A stretch of DNA of 64,000 nt from positions 62,001-126,000 of the forward strand of contig CAZWFQ010000002.1 of assembly GCA_964633225.1 (NCBI GenBank), in the 5' to 3' direction. How positions within the stretch are numbered: the stretch's first letter is position 1; each line of letters starts with the position of its first letter. Shown piece by piece: positions 17,976 through 27,508 of this stretch. A program made the position numbers and the translations under genes. Under the pieces are notes generated by a model. It did no database searches and was not told where the DNA came from. It saw only the letters and a program-made list of their open reading frames with translations. This DNA comes from JAKQIM01 sp964633225 (GTDB lineage: Bacteria; Chloroflexota; Anaerolineae; Anaerolineales; UBA4823).

Positions 17976-20900
17976 CTACTCTGATGCCTGGGAGCTAAAA
18001 AGGCAAATCGGCACAAAAACCACCCATTCGTCTTTTACAACCCAGGTCTCAACGCTGGCGGCATTATTGGTTCCGTTGGGGTCTTCTGTGCTTGATGCCA
18101 AGACTGCATGGTTGAACAGCGAACCAGAAACATCAGGAGCCGTAACCGTGACCAGGATCACGGCGGTACTGCCAACCAGTATATTGCCCAGATCACAGGT
18201 CACCCCGCCATCTGCCTGCGAACACAGCGCAGTGGCCGAAACAAATGTCACACTGACAGGCAATGTGTCAAACAATGTGGCTTGAACCGCCGGATCGGGG
18301 CCATCGTTTGTCACCGTCAACGTGTAGACGAGGGTCTCGCCCTCCCCCACCACTGCGGGGCCTTCTTTGATCAGAGACAGGTCGGCATAACTTCTAATCG
18401 CCACAACCTCAGCCGTGGCAACGTTATTCGCTTCCTGCGGGTCAAAGGTGGCTGACCTTGCAGAGGCCTGGTTGGTGAACAGCCCAATTGCATCTGCTGC
18501 GACCACCACCGCTGCGGTCACCACTTCTCCGGTTGCCAGACTCTCCCATTCACAGATCACCACCCCACCCGCATCCGTGCAGGGCAGGCCCACCGAAACC
18601 AACGTCGTGCTGGCTGGCAGGGTATCTGTCAAGATCACATTCAAAGCTTCGTCTGGCCCATGATTGGTCAGAGTCAAGGTGTAGGTCACCTCATCTCTTA
18701 CATGGATGGCACTCGGGCTGCCCACCTTGCTCAAAGCCAGGTCTGCAGATGCCGTCACCGTCGCTTGGCCTTCCACCACACCCATGCCACAGCGGTTAAA
18801 AGCCCACAAAGTGACCGTATATACACCGCTGGCTGCATAGGCATGTATTGGGCTATCCAACGTACCGGTTACACCATCACCGAAATCCCACAGGTAGTTG
18901 TCTGCGCCGCCAGTGGTATTGGTCAAGACCAGCGTCAGGCCATCTGCGGCATGCACAAAACTTGCCACCGGCGGCACAGCGATCTCGATCAGCGCTTGTT
19001 CGGCATCGCAGCCAAACTCATTACAGGCCGCCAGCGTGGCCGTGTAGATGCCCGCCGCGGCATATGTATGTGTGACATTTTCGAACCCCGCAATCATCGT
19101 CACCCCATCACCAAAATCCCACTGCATCTCGGTCGCCGGCGGGATGCCCGGCTGGGTGGTATTGGTCAGAGCCACCGCTTCACCTAAGCAATGCCCAGCA
19201 TCAACATCCAATCCGGCAGCCGGGGCAAGGAACGCATCCACGATGTGCAGCATGACCCCAAAGTGCGGCCTTTCTCCAACCGGACTGTTTTCAATAACGG
19301 AAAGCTCAGCCGCATAATCACCCAACGGCAGGGGCAGGGTGTTCGAGAAGGTTGACAACGCAATCGCCACATCCAGGCTTTCTCCCGCTGGAATGGTGGC
19401 GGTCAGAGGAACCGCCTGCACCCAGGGTAAATCAACAGCCGGCACACTGACCAGCCACAAGATGGCGTTATGCATCACAATATTCATCCCGGCGGCGCTC
19501 TGATCACCGGCAATCGAAACCACCGTCCGGTCGGTCTTGGCGGCCACAAACAGCTCCCCATCTTGCCAACGCGCCACCTCTTCAGACCCAACCGTCAGGT
19601 ACGTTTCGTCTAACCGGAAATAATCGCAAATTGCGGGCACACCCGCCATGATGGGGTGTTCTGCATTGTAAGTTCCCAGGCAAGAGTTGCTGACGAGATA
19701 GATTGCACCATTTAGGGCTGTGTAAGCCTGCTCCATGAATCTGCCGCCCATCGCCAGGTAATGTGTTCCAATGGAGGACATCAAGTTAATCACCTTCCCC
19801 CCGCCATCCACATAATCTGCCAGCAAATTCCCAATCCCGGTTGGGTCTTGATACACAGCATCTGACCAGGTGATGACCACCGCATAGGCCTGGAGCTGCG
19901 CCAAAGTGGGGGTAGCATAGCGGGCATCAAAACCATCCAGCGTCTCCAGCCCACCCAAAGCCAGGAGCTGGCTGCGGATGGTAGTGATATTACTACCAGA
20001 GTGAAGCAACAAAACATCTGGCCCGGCAGCAGCAATGCTGCCATTCAACTGAAGCATACCCGGCTGCTCTACGATCTCATATTCGAGCGGTTGGCCGCCG
20101 TTATTGGCAATCTCCAGGCTAAACGGAGCGGTATAAATGCCCGTGCCGCTCACCACCCAAGACTCGAGCACCTCGCCTGTCAGGTCTACACAAGGCCAGT
20201 CGGGAACCAGGTTCACATCCAGCAGCACATCACCCTGGGCAGAGATATCCAGCGTGGTCGTATCACTCAGGTAATTGGCCCCACCAAAAATGACCTCATA
20301 CTGCCCGGGGTACAACCATACCGAATAGGAACCGGTGTCCGGATCGCTCAGCGTGCTGCTGATCGGATCCCCGTTCACAATCTCAACCCAGGCTTCAATC
20401 GCTTCGAGCGCGCAATTGTCTGCCAGCCTGCCATGCAGATGCCCCATGCCGGCGGATGGTGCGACCGTCATTGTCACTGGAATACTCAATAATGGGTTAT
20501 TTACTTCATTTAATATAATGCTGTAATTACCAGGCTGATCGATGCCTGCTGCCGTGGTGGCGGTGAACGACAATGTAAAGGGCAGTACCCCAGGCACAGT
20601 ACTGCTGGCTGGGATAGTGCCCGTCAGGGGGATCGCTCTCAGCCAGGGCACACCGGTTGCGCCCTCATCAAATTCAAAATCATAGGGCAGCGGCAGCCGG
20701 TTATAGAGGCTTCCGGTGATCGTAGCCGTGCCCTGCCAATCCAACCAGGCATGCACGGGCGCCGGCATAAAAGCTAACCAGGCAGCTAAGGAAAAATTCT
20801 GCTGCGTACTAATCCCCGAAGATATCTCAAGCACGGCAAAGCCAGCCGCATACCCCTGCATCGTCGCCGTCACCACATGAGGGCCCTGATCGAGGTACAT

Positions 20901-22772
20901 TTCATAGGAACCATCAGGCCGCGTGAGAGCCAAAGTGCCGTTTTCTGCTTCCAGAGTGACACCGCCCAAGCCATACCCATTGTCGGCATCGGTCACATAC
21001 CCAGCCAGCACACCGCGCTGCGCCATAGCAATATCCTGTGCGGTGACCATCCCGGCGGTAATCGCTACCCCGGGGACAATCTCGGTAACATAACCAGGAT
21101 GAACCACTGTCACGGTATAGCCCCCTGCCAGGGCCATCATGTTGTAGGCACCAGACAAGTCCGTTACGGCAGAGGGACTGCCGCCTTCCAGCACAGGGGT
21201 AATGGTCACGGTGGCCCCGGCTACCGCAGACCCGCTGACAGCATCTGTGACGCTGCCAGCCAGGTGGCCGATGCCACCACAAGTCTGTAGGCCCGCCGTG
21301 TACACATCCAGGTGACCATAGCCATAAGAATAGTTGCCCTCTCCACTGGCCGGAGCGCCGCAGATCCCATCTGGAGTGGCACCCGCTGTGTCCTGTAACA
21401 ATTGGAAGGTTTGGTCAATCTTCCCCACCAGGCCCGGGTTACAGGCCCACAAAAGCGCCACCGCCCCCGCCGAATGCGGCGAGGCCATCGAAGTGCCGCT
21501 GTAGGTACAGATAAATTTGTTCGTCGGGATGCTCGAACACACATTGACACCCGGAGCAGAAATATTGGGCTTGGTGTAAGGCACATCTTCGAAAGTGCCG
21601 GGCCCACGGCTGGAGAAATAGGCTATACCGCCGCTCATATCATGCGCCCCAGACGTGAAGGATTCTGGGTATTCGCCAGGCGAGGTCAGGGTAGCACACC
21701 CCGAGCCGCCGTTGCCGGCTGAGAAAGCCGGGAAGATACCTGCAGCTACCCAGGCCAGCACTTTTGCTTGATACCAGACGTCCCCGCGGGGACCATCCCA
21801 CGAATTGTTGACCACGTGAGGGCGATTGGCAGGATCACCATTGGGGGCCAGGATCCAATCTGCGCAAGCAAACACGTCTTCATCGCTGCAAGTTTCGCCC
21901 GCACATGCCCTGCACGCGATCCACTGTGCGCCGGGCGCCATCCCCACCTGGTAGGCCAGACCCGGGTCATTGTCACCGACCATCGTCCCCATGGTATGCG
22001 TGCCGTGCCCGTCTGAGTCACAAGGCCCAGCACAAGTGCCCACAGCGTCATGCCAGCAGGCCGGGTCCGCCGGGTTGGCACTGCATTTATACGCTTGATC
22101 CAGGGCAGGGTGATTCCACTGCACCCCGGTATCAATATTTGCCACCACAATGTCCTGGCCCTGGACGTCAAAAAATGACCAGAAATCGTCTGCCCCTGTG
22201 TATGAGATGCCCCAGGCCAATGAGGCATCTGGCGCACCCGGGGCTGCCATCCGATCAAAGGCCAATAAATCCCCGGCCCATTGCAGAGCAAACGGAACGT
22301 TTGGGGGTTGGGGAGGCGCAATATGGTACGTGCGCGTAGCGCGGATAGTCGCCACCTCGCCCAAGGAGGCCAGGTCATAGGCCGCCTTCGAATTTCCGTT
22401 CTGGATATACAATTCATTGCCGGCGATGAAGGTGCGATATTCCAGGCCCATCGCGTCCAGGTAGCCCTTGGCCTTCGCCTGGCTGCGCCGGGCAGTTTCA
22501 TTTAACGTGTTGTATACAAACTGCCCGCGCGCCTCCCAATCCATGCCGTACGCCGCCGATAGATCGGCTTGTTCGGCAAAGCGCACGATGAAGTCGGCAC
22601 GCTCTCCTTGGGTAGACAATTGACTCATCAAAACCCCCTCAATCTTGTCTGCCGCCTGGGAAACCTGCGCATCCAACGTTCCCGCCCTGGCAACAACCGG
22701 TTGGGCCAGGCCGAATAAAATTCCACCAATCAACACCACAGAAAGAAGTCTACGCAGGGTTAGAGATGTCAT
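17976..22772 (-). CDS. Secreted S8 (subtilisin-like) serine protease with CarboxypepD-reg, PKD and DUF11 repeats
   Basis: A 1598-residue secreted protease. A signal peptide (residues 1-29) is followed by an inhibitor-I9-like propeptide with FIVRF. The catalytic domain has Asp214 (VANIDTGVQWNHP), His256 (DSDGHGTHTMGT), oxyanion Asn354 (SAGNGGSG) and Ser428 (SGTSMASPHSAG). Behind it are two carboxypeptidase-regulatory-like beta domains (~510-690), a further beta region, a Rossmann-like stretch (LLHSGSNITTIRSQLLALG), two PKD domains (WDFGDG twice) and two DUF11 repeats (YTLTLTNHGPDEA; YTLTVTNDGPDPA). The extreme C-terminus (WVVFVPI) resembles the short hydrophobic ends seen on many Chloroflexota exported proteins. 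It likely degrades extracellular protein. The ATG has GAGGAG 7 nt upstream. Confidence 0.93.
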   Translation of the reverse strand: MTSLTLRRLLSVVLIGGILFGLAQPVVARAGTLDAQVSQAADKIEGVLMSQLSTQGERADFIVRFAEQADLSAAYGMDWEARGQFVYNTLNETARRSQAKAKGYLDAMGLEYRTFIAGNELYIQNGNSKAAYDLASLGEVATIRATRTYHIAPPQPPNVPFALQWAGDLLAFDRMAAPGAPDASLAWGISYTGADDFWSFFDVQGQDIVVANIDTGVQWNHPALDQAYKCSANPADPACWHDAVGTCAGPCDSDGHGTHTMGTMVGDNDPGLAYQVGMAPGAQWIACRACAGETCSDEDVFACADWILAPNGDPANRPHVVNNSWDGPRGDVWYQAKVLAWVAAGIFPAFSAGNGGSGCATLTSPGEYPESFTSGAHDMSGGIAYFSSRGPGTFEDVPYTKPNISAPGVNVCSSIPTNKFICTYSGTSMASPHSAGAVALLWACNPGLVGKIDQTFQLLQDTAGATPDGICGAPASGEGNYSYGYGHLDVYTAGLQTCGGIGHLAGSVTDAVSGSAVAGATVTITPVLEGGSPSAVTDLSGAYNMMALAGGYTVTVVHPGYVTEIVPGVAITAGMVTAQDIAMAQRGVLAGYVTDADNGYGLGGVTLEAENGTLALTRPDGSYEMYLDQGPHVVTATMQGYAAGFAVLEISSGISTQQNFSLAAWLAFMPAPVHAWLDWQGTATITGSLYNRLPLPYDFEFDEGATGVPWLRAIPLTGTIPASSTVPGVLPFTLSFTATTAAGIDQPGNYSIILNEVNNPLLSIPVTMTVAPSAGMGHLHGRLADNCALEAIEAWVEIVNGDPISSTLSDPDTGSYSVWLYPGQYEVIFGGANYLSDTTTLDISAQGDVLLDVNLVPDWPCVDLTGEVLESWVVSGTGIYTAPFSLEIANNGGQPLEYEIVEQPGMLQLNGSIAAAGPDVLLLHSGSNITTIRSQLLALGGLETLDGFDARYATPTLAQLQAYAVVITWSDAVYQDPTGIGNLLADYVDGGGKVINLMSSIGTHYLAMGGRFMEQAYTALNGAIYLVSNSCLGTYNAEHPIMAGVPAICDYFRLDETYLTVGSEEVARWQDGELFVAAKTDRTVVSIAGDQSAAGMNIVMHNAILWLVSVPAVDLPWVQAVPLTATIPAGESLDVAIALSTFSNTLPLPLGDYAAELSVIENSPVGERPHFGVMLHIVDAFLAPAAGLDVDAGHCLGEAVALTNTTQPGIPPATEMQWDFGDGVTMIAGFENVTHTYAAAGIYTATLAACNEFGCDAEQALIEIAVPPVASFVHAADGLTLVLTNTTGGADNYLWDFGDGVTGTLDSPIHAYAASGVYTVTLWAFNRCGMGVVEGQATVTASADLALSKVGSPSAIHVRDEVTYTLTLTNHGPDEALNVILTDTLPASTTLVSVGLPCTDAGGVVICEWESLATGEVVTAAVVVAADAIGLFTNQASARSATFDPQEANNVATAEVVAIRSYADLSLIKEGPAVVGEGETLVYTLTVTNDGPDPAVQATLFDTLPVSVTFVSATALCSQADGGVTCDLGNILVGSTAVILVTVTAPDVSGSLFNHAVLASSTEDPNGTNNAASVETWVVKDEWVVFVPICLFSSQASE

Positions 22773-22848
22773 GAAAAGGCTCCTCAGCCGCCTGAAGCAT
22801 CAGAAAAGTCCACCGGTTAAACTATGAATGCTATTTATCTCTACGATT

Positions 22849-22857
22849 AATATACCA
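22849..22857 (-). promoter_or_regulatory. Candidate extended -10 promoter for the S8 protease unit
   Basis: Read on the minus strand the sequence is TGG-TATATT, a TGn extended -10 element about 75 nt before the protease ATG. This would give a ~70-nt leader with the ribosome-binding site AGGAG at 22780-22784. No good -35 box is seen at the usual spacing, as is acceptable for extended -10 promoters. Prediction by eye only. Confidence 0.35.
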
Positions 22858-22881
22858 TCAAAACCTGACAGCAGGCCAATC

Positions 22882-22909
22882 AACCAAGCTGTTAGGCTGT
22901 CGATTGGTT
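22882..22909. repeat. Inverted repeat in divergent promoter region (candidate operator)
   Basis: AACCAA (22882-22887) and TTGGTT (22904-22909) form a perfect 6-bp inverted repeat with 16 bp between, just upstream of the + strand -10 element. CCAATC (22876-22881) and GATTGG (22902-22907) give an overlapping second pairing. The position would suit a regulator of the kinase trio. The repeat is short and could be chance. Confidence 0.25.
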
Positions 22910-22914
22910 TTAGG

Positions 22915-22923
22915 TGCTATAAT
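22915..22923 (+). promoter_or_regulatory. Candidate extended -10 promoter for the GAF kinase trio
   Basis: TGC-TATAAT is a perfect extended -10 element ending 18 bp before the kinase ATG at 22942. Transcription would begin near 22930, which leaves a leader of about 12 nt with no clear Shine-Dalgarno sequence, so translation may be near-leaderless. No convincing -35 box is visible. Confidence 0.5.
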
Positions 22924-22941
22924 TTATCAAAGTAATGGATA

Positions 22942-25665
22942 ATGAGTGAAAACACTGCCCTGACCCTGCAACTGAAAGAAGCATGCAAACAATCCGGCGC
23001 GCGCTGGGCGGTTTGGCTTGAGCGCGTTGAAGATGCGTGGCAGCCATGCGAACAACACAACCTGACTAAAACGCGCCTGAAAGCGCTGCTAACTGTTCTG
23101 CAGGTTCCCGAAACTGCCAAGTGGCTGGCTGGCACGTTGGGCAGCCAGCGCGTGCGGTCGCGCGGCACAGGTCAGCAAGCGCCAGCGTTGGGCTGCCAAA
23201 GGCTGTACGCTTTTCCCCACGCCACCACCCATTCTTTGCTGCTGGTAGGTGCGCAAGCTCTTGACCGCCAGGGGGAAGGCATGTTCCGCATCGTGACGCT
23301 TGGCAGCCCTTCTGCCATGACCGTTCCTCCTGCCTTACAACACACCGAACAAGTCGAAACAGCCCCGGCAGCAAACAGCAAGACCGGCCTACCCGAAACT
23401 TACGAACTGCCTCTGCTGCCCCTGGAAACTGATATTGAGGCATCGTACGATCCCCAGGCCGCCCTGGAAAGGGTCCTAACCTTTTTAGCCCGCCAGGTTC
23501 CCTGCCAGGCTGCTTACCTTGCGCTCCGCAGCGGTGAGACCTTCCACGTCCAGGCAACCTGGAACTGTCCGGCAGGTATACAAGGAGCTGACATTTCCAT
23601 TGGAAATGATAGACCCCTGGCAAGCGTCGTCGCCACCCGTAAGGGCTTGTTGATCCAAGATGCGGCCGATTCTAACCTTGACCGGGAATTTACATTGTAT
23701 GCCCCGCTATCGGCTGCTGGCCTGCTTGGATCATGGATGGGCTTGCCAGTTAAAATTGGCCAACGCATCATCGGAATGATAGCTTTTGTCGCCCAGCAGC
23801 CGAGTGTTTTCAACCCTTCTGATCTCGCTCAAATGGGAGAGCATGTTGTCCGCCTGGCCTATAATATTGAAAGCGCCATCATCTTTGGCGAGGTAACACA
23901 CTACCTGCAACAGTTGGCCTTGCTCAACGACCTGGCTTCCACCGCCTCGCTGGGGGTGGACATTGATCAGGGCAAGGCGCCGGGCGAATTTGCTCGCCGC
24001 GTGATGATGCGCCTGCGCAGGACCTTCAAGACAGATTGGGCCGCCGTACTGCTGCTATCGCCAGATGGGAAAACCTTACAAGAATATGGCGGCGGCTCAC
24101 GCCTGGCACCCGCTTGGGAAGTGCCGGTAGAAAACAGCTTAATGGGCCTGGCGGTTCAAAAAGGGCTGCCGGTGCGCGTCGGCGATGTACGCAACGCTGG
24201 ACGCTACTTCCCAATCCACCCAGATTTTCGCTCTGAGCTGGCTGTGCCGCTTAAGTATCGCGGCCGCATCATCGGCGCCCTGGTACTGGTCAGCGCCCAG
24301 CCCAACGCTTTCAGCCGCCCTGACGAACAGTTGTTGATCGTGATCGCATCGCAAATGGCTGGCCTGTTTGAGAACATGCGCCTGAACGAAGAAACGCGCG
24401 AGCGGGCTCAAAAGCTGGCTGACAGCGTGCGCCAATTAGAAGCCGTGCGAGATACCTCCCTGGATATTGCCGGCGACCTGGATCTCGACACCCTGCTTTC
24501 GCGCCTGACCATCCGCGCCCGCGACCTGGTAGGCGCCCGCGGGGCCGAACTGGGGCTATACAATGAACGCGAACAAATCATTGAGATTGTGATCTCTGAT
24601 ACCCCATGGGAACACATCCAGGGCAGCCAGATACCACTCATGGCTGGAGTGGCCGGGCGATTGGCTGCCTTCGGAGAGCCAATTGTGGTGGATAATTACA
24701 ACACCTGGTCCGGCAGGCTTCTCCCCCATCGCAAGGCTTCCTTCCGGGCTGTTGCCGGGGTGCCCCTGAAATTCAAGGGACAGGTGATTGGAACCCTGAC
24801 GGTTCTCGATGACCGCCCCGAGAAAACCTTTCAGCGCGAAGATGTCAATCTGCTAGAGCTTCTTGCGCCCCAAGCGGCTATTTCCATTCGCAACGCCCGT
24901 TTATACCAGGAATTACAAGAGCGTATCAAGGCGCAGCAGGTGGCTGAGGCGCGCCTGGTGCGATCGGCGCGCCTGGCAGCAGTTGGCGAAATGGCTGCCG
25001 GTGTTGCCCACGAGCTGAACAATCCCCTCACCACGGTGGCCGGCTTTGCAGAGCTGATCCTGCAAGATTTAGAACCCGGTTCGCCCTTCAGAGAGGACCT
25101 GGAACTGGTATTGGCAGAATCGGAACGGGCACGGCATGTCGTGCGCAGGCTTCTGGATTTTTCTCGCCCGGTGGATGATCAACGCACAAAAACCGATTTA
25201 AACGAACTGGTAAAGGGGGTGTTGCTGCTGGTAAACCACCTGACGCGCACCAGCAGCGTGGAAATTGTGCTGGCGTTAACAGAAGATTTGCCTTGGGTGA
25301 CATTGGATCCTAACCAGATCAAGCAAGTCTTTCTGAACCTGGTGCATAATGCCTTGCAAGCAATGCCCAATGGCGGCAAATTAACCGTCACCACCGGGCA
25401 AGAGGAGCACGAAAACGGCGGCCACCGGCAAACCTGGGCTACACTGGCTGTGCGCGACACCGGCGAAGGCATCCCGTCCGAAAATCTGGAAAAATTATTT
25501 GAACCTTTCTTCTCCACGCGGCTACCCGGCAAAGGTACAGGGCTGGGGTTATCGGTGAGTTACGGCATTATCTCCAGCCATGGAGGTTTCATCGATGTAG
25601 AAAGCCAGATTGGGCAGGGAAGCTGCTTCACCATCTATTTGCCGCAGGAGCCCAACGATGCTTGA
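22942..25665 (+). CDS. Cytosolic multi-GAF sensor histidine kinase (NtrB-type HisKA)
   Basis: A 907-residue kinase without membrane segments. An N-terminal ~150-residue region resembles a degenerate GAF. Three recognisable GAF domains follow (about 155-310, 320-480, 495-655), then HisKA with GVAHELNNPL (phospho-acceptor H690) and HATPase with NLVHNALQAMPNGG, DTGEGIP and GKGTGLGLSVSYGII. The HELNNP form is typical of NtrB/AtoS-like kinases, which often phosphorylate partner regulators in the same operon. Here a REC-GAF-kinase and an OmpR-type regulator follow with overlapping codons, so the three probably form one phosphorelay. Inputs are presumably small intracellular ligands or protein partners; the ligand is unknown. 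Confidence 0.93.
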   Translation: MSENTALTLQLKEACKQSGARWAVWLERVEDAWQPCEQHNLTKTRLKALLTVLQVPETAKWLAGTLGSQRVRSRGTGQQAPALGCQRLYAFPHATTHSLLLVGAQALDRQGEGMFRIVTLGSPSAMTVPPALQHTEQVETAPAANSKTGLPETYELPLLPLETDIEASYDPQAALERVLTFLARQVPCQAAYLALRSGETFHVQATWNCPAGIQGADISIGNDRPLASVVATRKGLLIQDAADSNLDREFTLYAPLSAAGLLGSWMGLPVKIGQRIIGMIAFVAQQPSVFNPSDLAQMGEHVVRLAYNIESAIIFGEVTHYLQQLALLNDLASTASLGVDIDQGKAPGEFARRVMMRLRRTFKTDWAAVLLLSPDGKTLQEYGGGSRLAPAWEVPVENSLMGLAVQKGLPVRVGDVRNAGRYFPIHPDFRSELAVPLKYRGRIIGALVLVSAQPNAFSRPDEQLLIVIASQMAGLFENMRLNEETRERAQKLADSVRQLEAVRDTSLDIAGDLDLDTLLSRLTIRARDLVGARGAELGLYNEREQIIEIVISDTPWEHIQGSQIPLMAGVAGRLAAFGEPIVVDNYNTWSGRLLPHRKASFRAVAGVPLKFKGQVIGTLTVLDDRPEKTFQREDVNLLELLAPQAAISIRNARLYQELQERIKAQQVAEARLVRSARLAAVGEMAAGVAHELNNPLTTVAGFAELILQDLEPGSPFREDLELVLAESERARHVVRRLLDFSRPVDDQRTKTDLNELVKGVLLLVNHLTRTSSVEIVLALTEDLPWVTLDPNQIKQVFLNLVHNALQAMPNGGKLTVTTGQEEHENGGHRQTWATLAVRDTGEGIPSENLEKLFEPFFSTRLPGKGTGLGLSVSYGIISSHGGFIDVESQIGQGSCFTIYLPQEPNDA

Positions 25666-27508
25666 TCGTTCGCACAGCCTGCCCCAGTTACCCAGCGAGA
25701 ACACCCCCATAGAGACAATAATAGCCAGCGGGCCGGTGGTGTTCGTGGTGGATGATGAACCGGGTATCATTCGCTTGTGCGAGCGGCTCTTGACCCGGGC
25801 AGGCTACCAGGTGAATGCCTACACAGATGCCCAAGAGATGCTGCCGGTCTTACAGCAACGCCATGCCGACCTGCTGCTGGTAGATATCCGCATGCCAGGC
25901 CTGGATGGTTTTCAAGTGATCAAACTGGCCCGGCAACAATATCCAGACCTGGCCGTGGTGATCATGACCGGGTTTGGCACGGTAGAGACCGCCATCGAGG
26001 CCCTGCGCGAAGGGGCAGATGGCTTGATCTTAAAACCCTTCTCGGGCATAGATCTTACCAGCAGCGTGACACGCGCCCTGCAGCAAAGCCTGCACAAACA
26101 AGATGTGCTGCGCCTGCAAGCCCTGCGGCCATTGTTCAATGTTACCGAAGCGCTGTTTAGCGAAACCAACCCCCGCCGCCTGCGCACCCTGATCTTAGAA
26201 GCTGTCCGCGGCCATTTGAAGTGCCGATATGCCGAGTTCTATCGCATCAAGGAATCAGGCGAGCGCTCTACGCCAGGACGCGAAAAACGAGCCAAGAAAC
26301 CTCCCAGTGCCACCCGGTCTCTTGAGGGTGAGCTGACCTCTGCCAGCCTGGGGGCCCTGGTGGAATGGCTATTAGACCAGGAAACAGACGCGGAAGAACA
26401 GGGCCAGCCAAGAAAACCCGAGCGCGGCAAAATCATGCCAATATCGGCCACCAGCATGCGAGCACCGCTATTATTCAACAATCAACCTGGCTTTGGAATC
26501 CGTTCAATCATGTGCTCTCCGCTGAGCTTCACAACTGCGGGACAACCAACGGCAGGCTGGGCCCAGGCACACAATCTGCTCATCGCGGCTCGAGCAGAAA
26601 ACGAGCCTCCGTTCCGCGAGTCTGACGTGGAAATGTTTGCCATCCTGGCCCGGCAGGCAGCCATCGCTCAAGAAAATGCCCGGCTACAGGCCGAACTGCG
26701 AGATTATATTCGCCAGCTAGAAGATTCACAGCGCGCCCTGATCCAGGCAGAAAAAATGGCCATTGCTGGGCGCCTGACCGCATCCATCGCCCACGAGATC
26801 AACAATCCCCTTCAGGCAGTACAAAATTGCGTCCACCTGGCGGGGCGGGCCGAGTTGACAGATCAAGATCGCCAAAATTACCTGGCCCTGGCCCAAAGCG
26901 AGCTTGAGCGCCTGATGCAAACCGTTCAGCGGATGCTTGATTTTTACCGGCCGGCAGCTCTAGACCGCAAGCCTGTCGATATCAATACAGTCATCGAAAA
27001 AGTAATGTCTTTGATGGATAAACAGCTCAGAGATCACCATATTCAAGTATACTTAAAGCTGGCAGCACACCTACCCTATGTATATGTGGTAGGAGATCAA
27101 ATCCAACAAGTGCTGCTGAACCTGGTTTTGAACGCCATGGAAGCAATGTCGCCCAACGGCCAGGGCGAGCTTTTTATTGAGACGCATGCCAACCTGGCTG
27201 GCGCCCAGGTAGAAGTTTACATCAAAGACACCGGGCCAGGTGTACCAGCCAACGAGCGGAAACATATTTTTGAGCCTTTTGTCAGCACCAAAACACAAGG
27301 TACTGGTTTGGGCCTGGCTGTCAGTTATGGCATCATCACCGCCCATGGCGGCAACCTGGAACTGGTTGACTGCAATCAGCTTTCTGGCAGGAACCTGTTA
27401 GCAGATCAACCAGCCAGCAATCGTTCAAAGCAGAAATCTGTCCCGCCAGACAAGCAGCAAATTGGCGCTTGCTTTCGTTTGGCTTTACCTGTTGCGGAGT
27501 ACACATGA
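25658..27508 (+). CDS. REC-GAF-histidine kinase hybrid
   Basis: A 616-residue protein with an N-terminal receiver domain (about 25-140; VVDDEPG, phospho-acceptor D76 in LLVDIRMPG, Thr in VIMTGFGT, Lys in ILKPF), a GAF-like domain (~150-355), HisKA with SIAHEINNPLQAV (H379), and HATPase (NLVLNAMEAMSP, DTGPGVP, GTGLGLAVSYGII). The HATPase carries a ~35-residue polar insertion before its last strand. REC-first kinases usually receive phosphate from an upstream kinase and pass it on, which fits its place between a kinase and a regulator. The ATG at 25658 has AGGAG upstream and overlaps the preceding stop by 8 bp; a longer in-frame start inside the upstream gene is unlikely. Confidence 0.92.
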   Translation: MLDRSHSLPQLPSENTPIETIIASGPVVFVVDDEPGIIRLCERLLTRAGYQVNAYTDAQEMLPVLQQRHADLLLVDIRMPGLDGFQVIKLARQQYPDLAVVIMTGFGTVETAIEALREGADGLILKPFSGIDLTSSVTRALQQSLHKQDVLRLQALRPLFNVTEALFSETNPRRLRTLILEAVRGHLKCRYAEFYRIKESGERSTPGREKRAKKPPSATRSLEGELTSASLGALVEWLLDQETDAEEQGQPRKPERGKIMPISATSMRAPLLFNNQPGFGIRSIMCSPLSFTTAGQPTAGWAQAHNLLIAARAENEPPFRESDVEMFAILARQAAIAQENARLQAELRDYIRQLEDSQRALIQAEKMAIAGRLTASIAHEINNPLQAVQNCVHLAGRAELTDQDRQNYLALAQSELERLMQTVQRMLDFYRPAALDRKPVDINTVIEKVMSLMDKQLRDHHIQVYLKLAAHLPYVYVVGDQIQQVLLNLVLNAMEAMSPNGQGELFIETHANLAGAQVEVYIKDTGPGVPANERKHIFEPFVSTKTQGTGLGLAVSYGIITAHGGNLELVDCNQLSGRNLLADQPASNRSKQKSVPPDKQQIGACFRLALPVAEYT

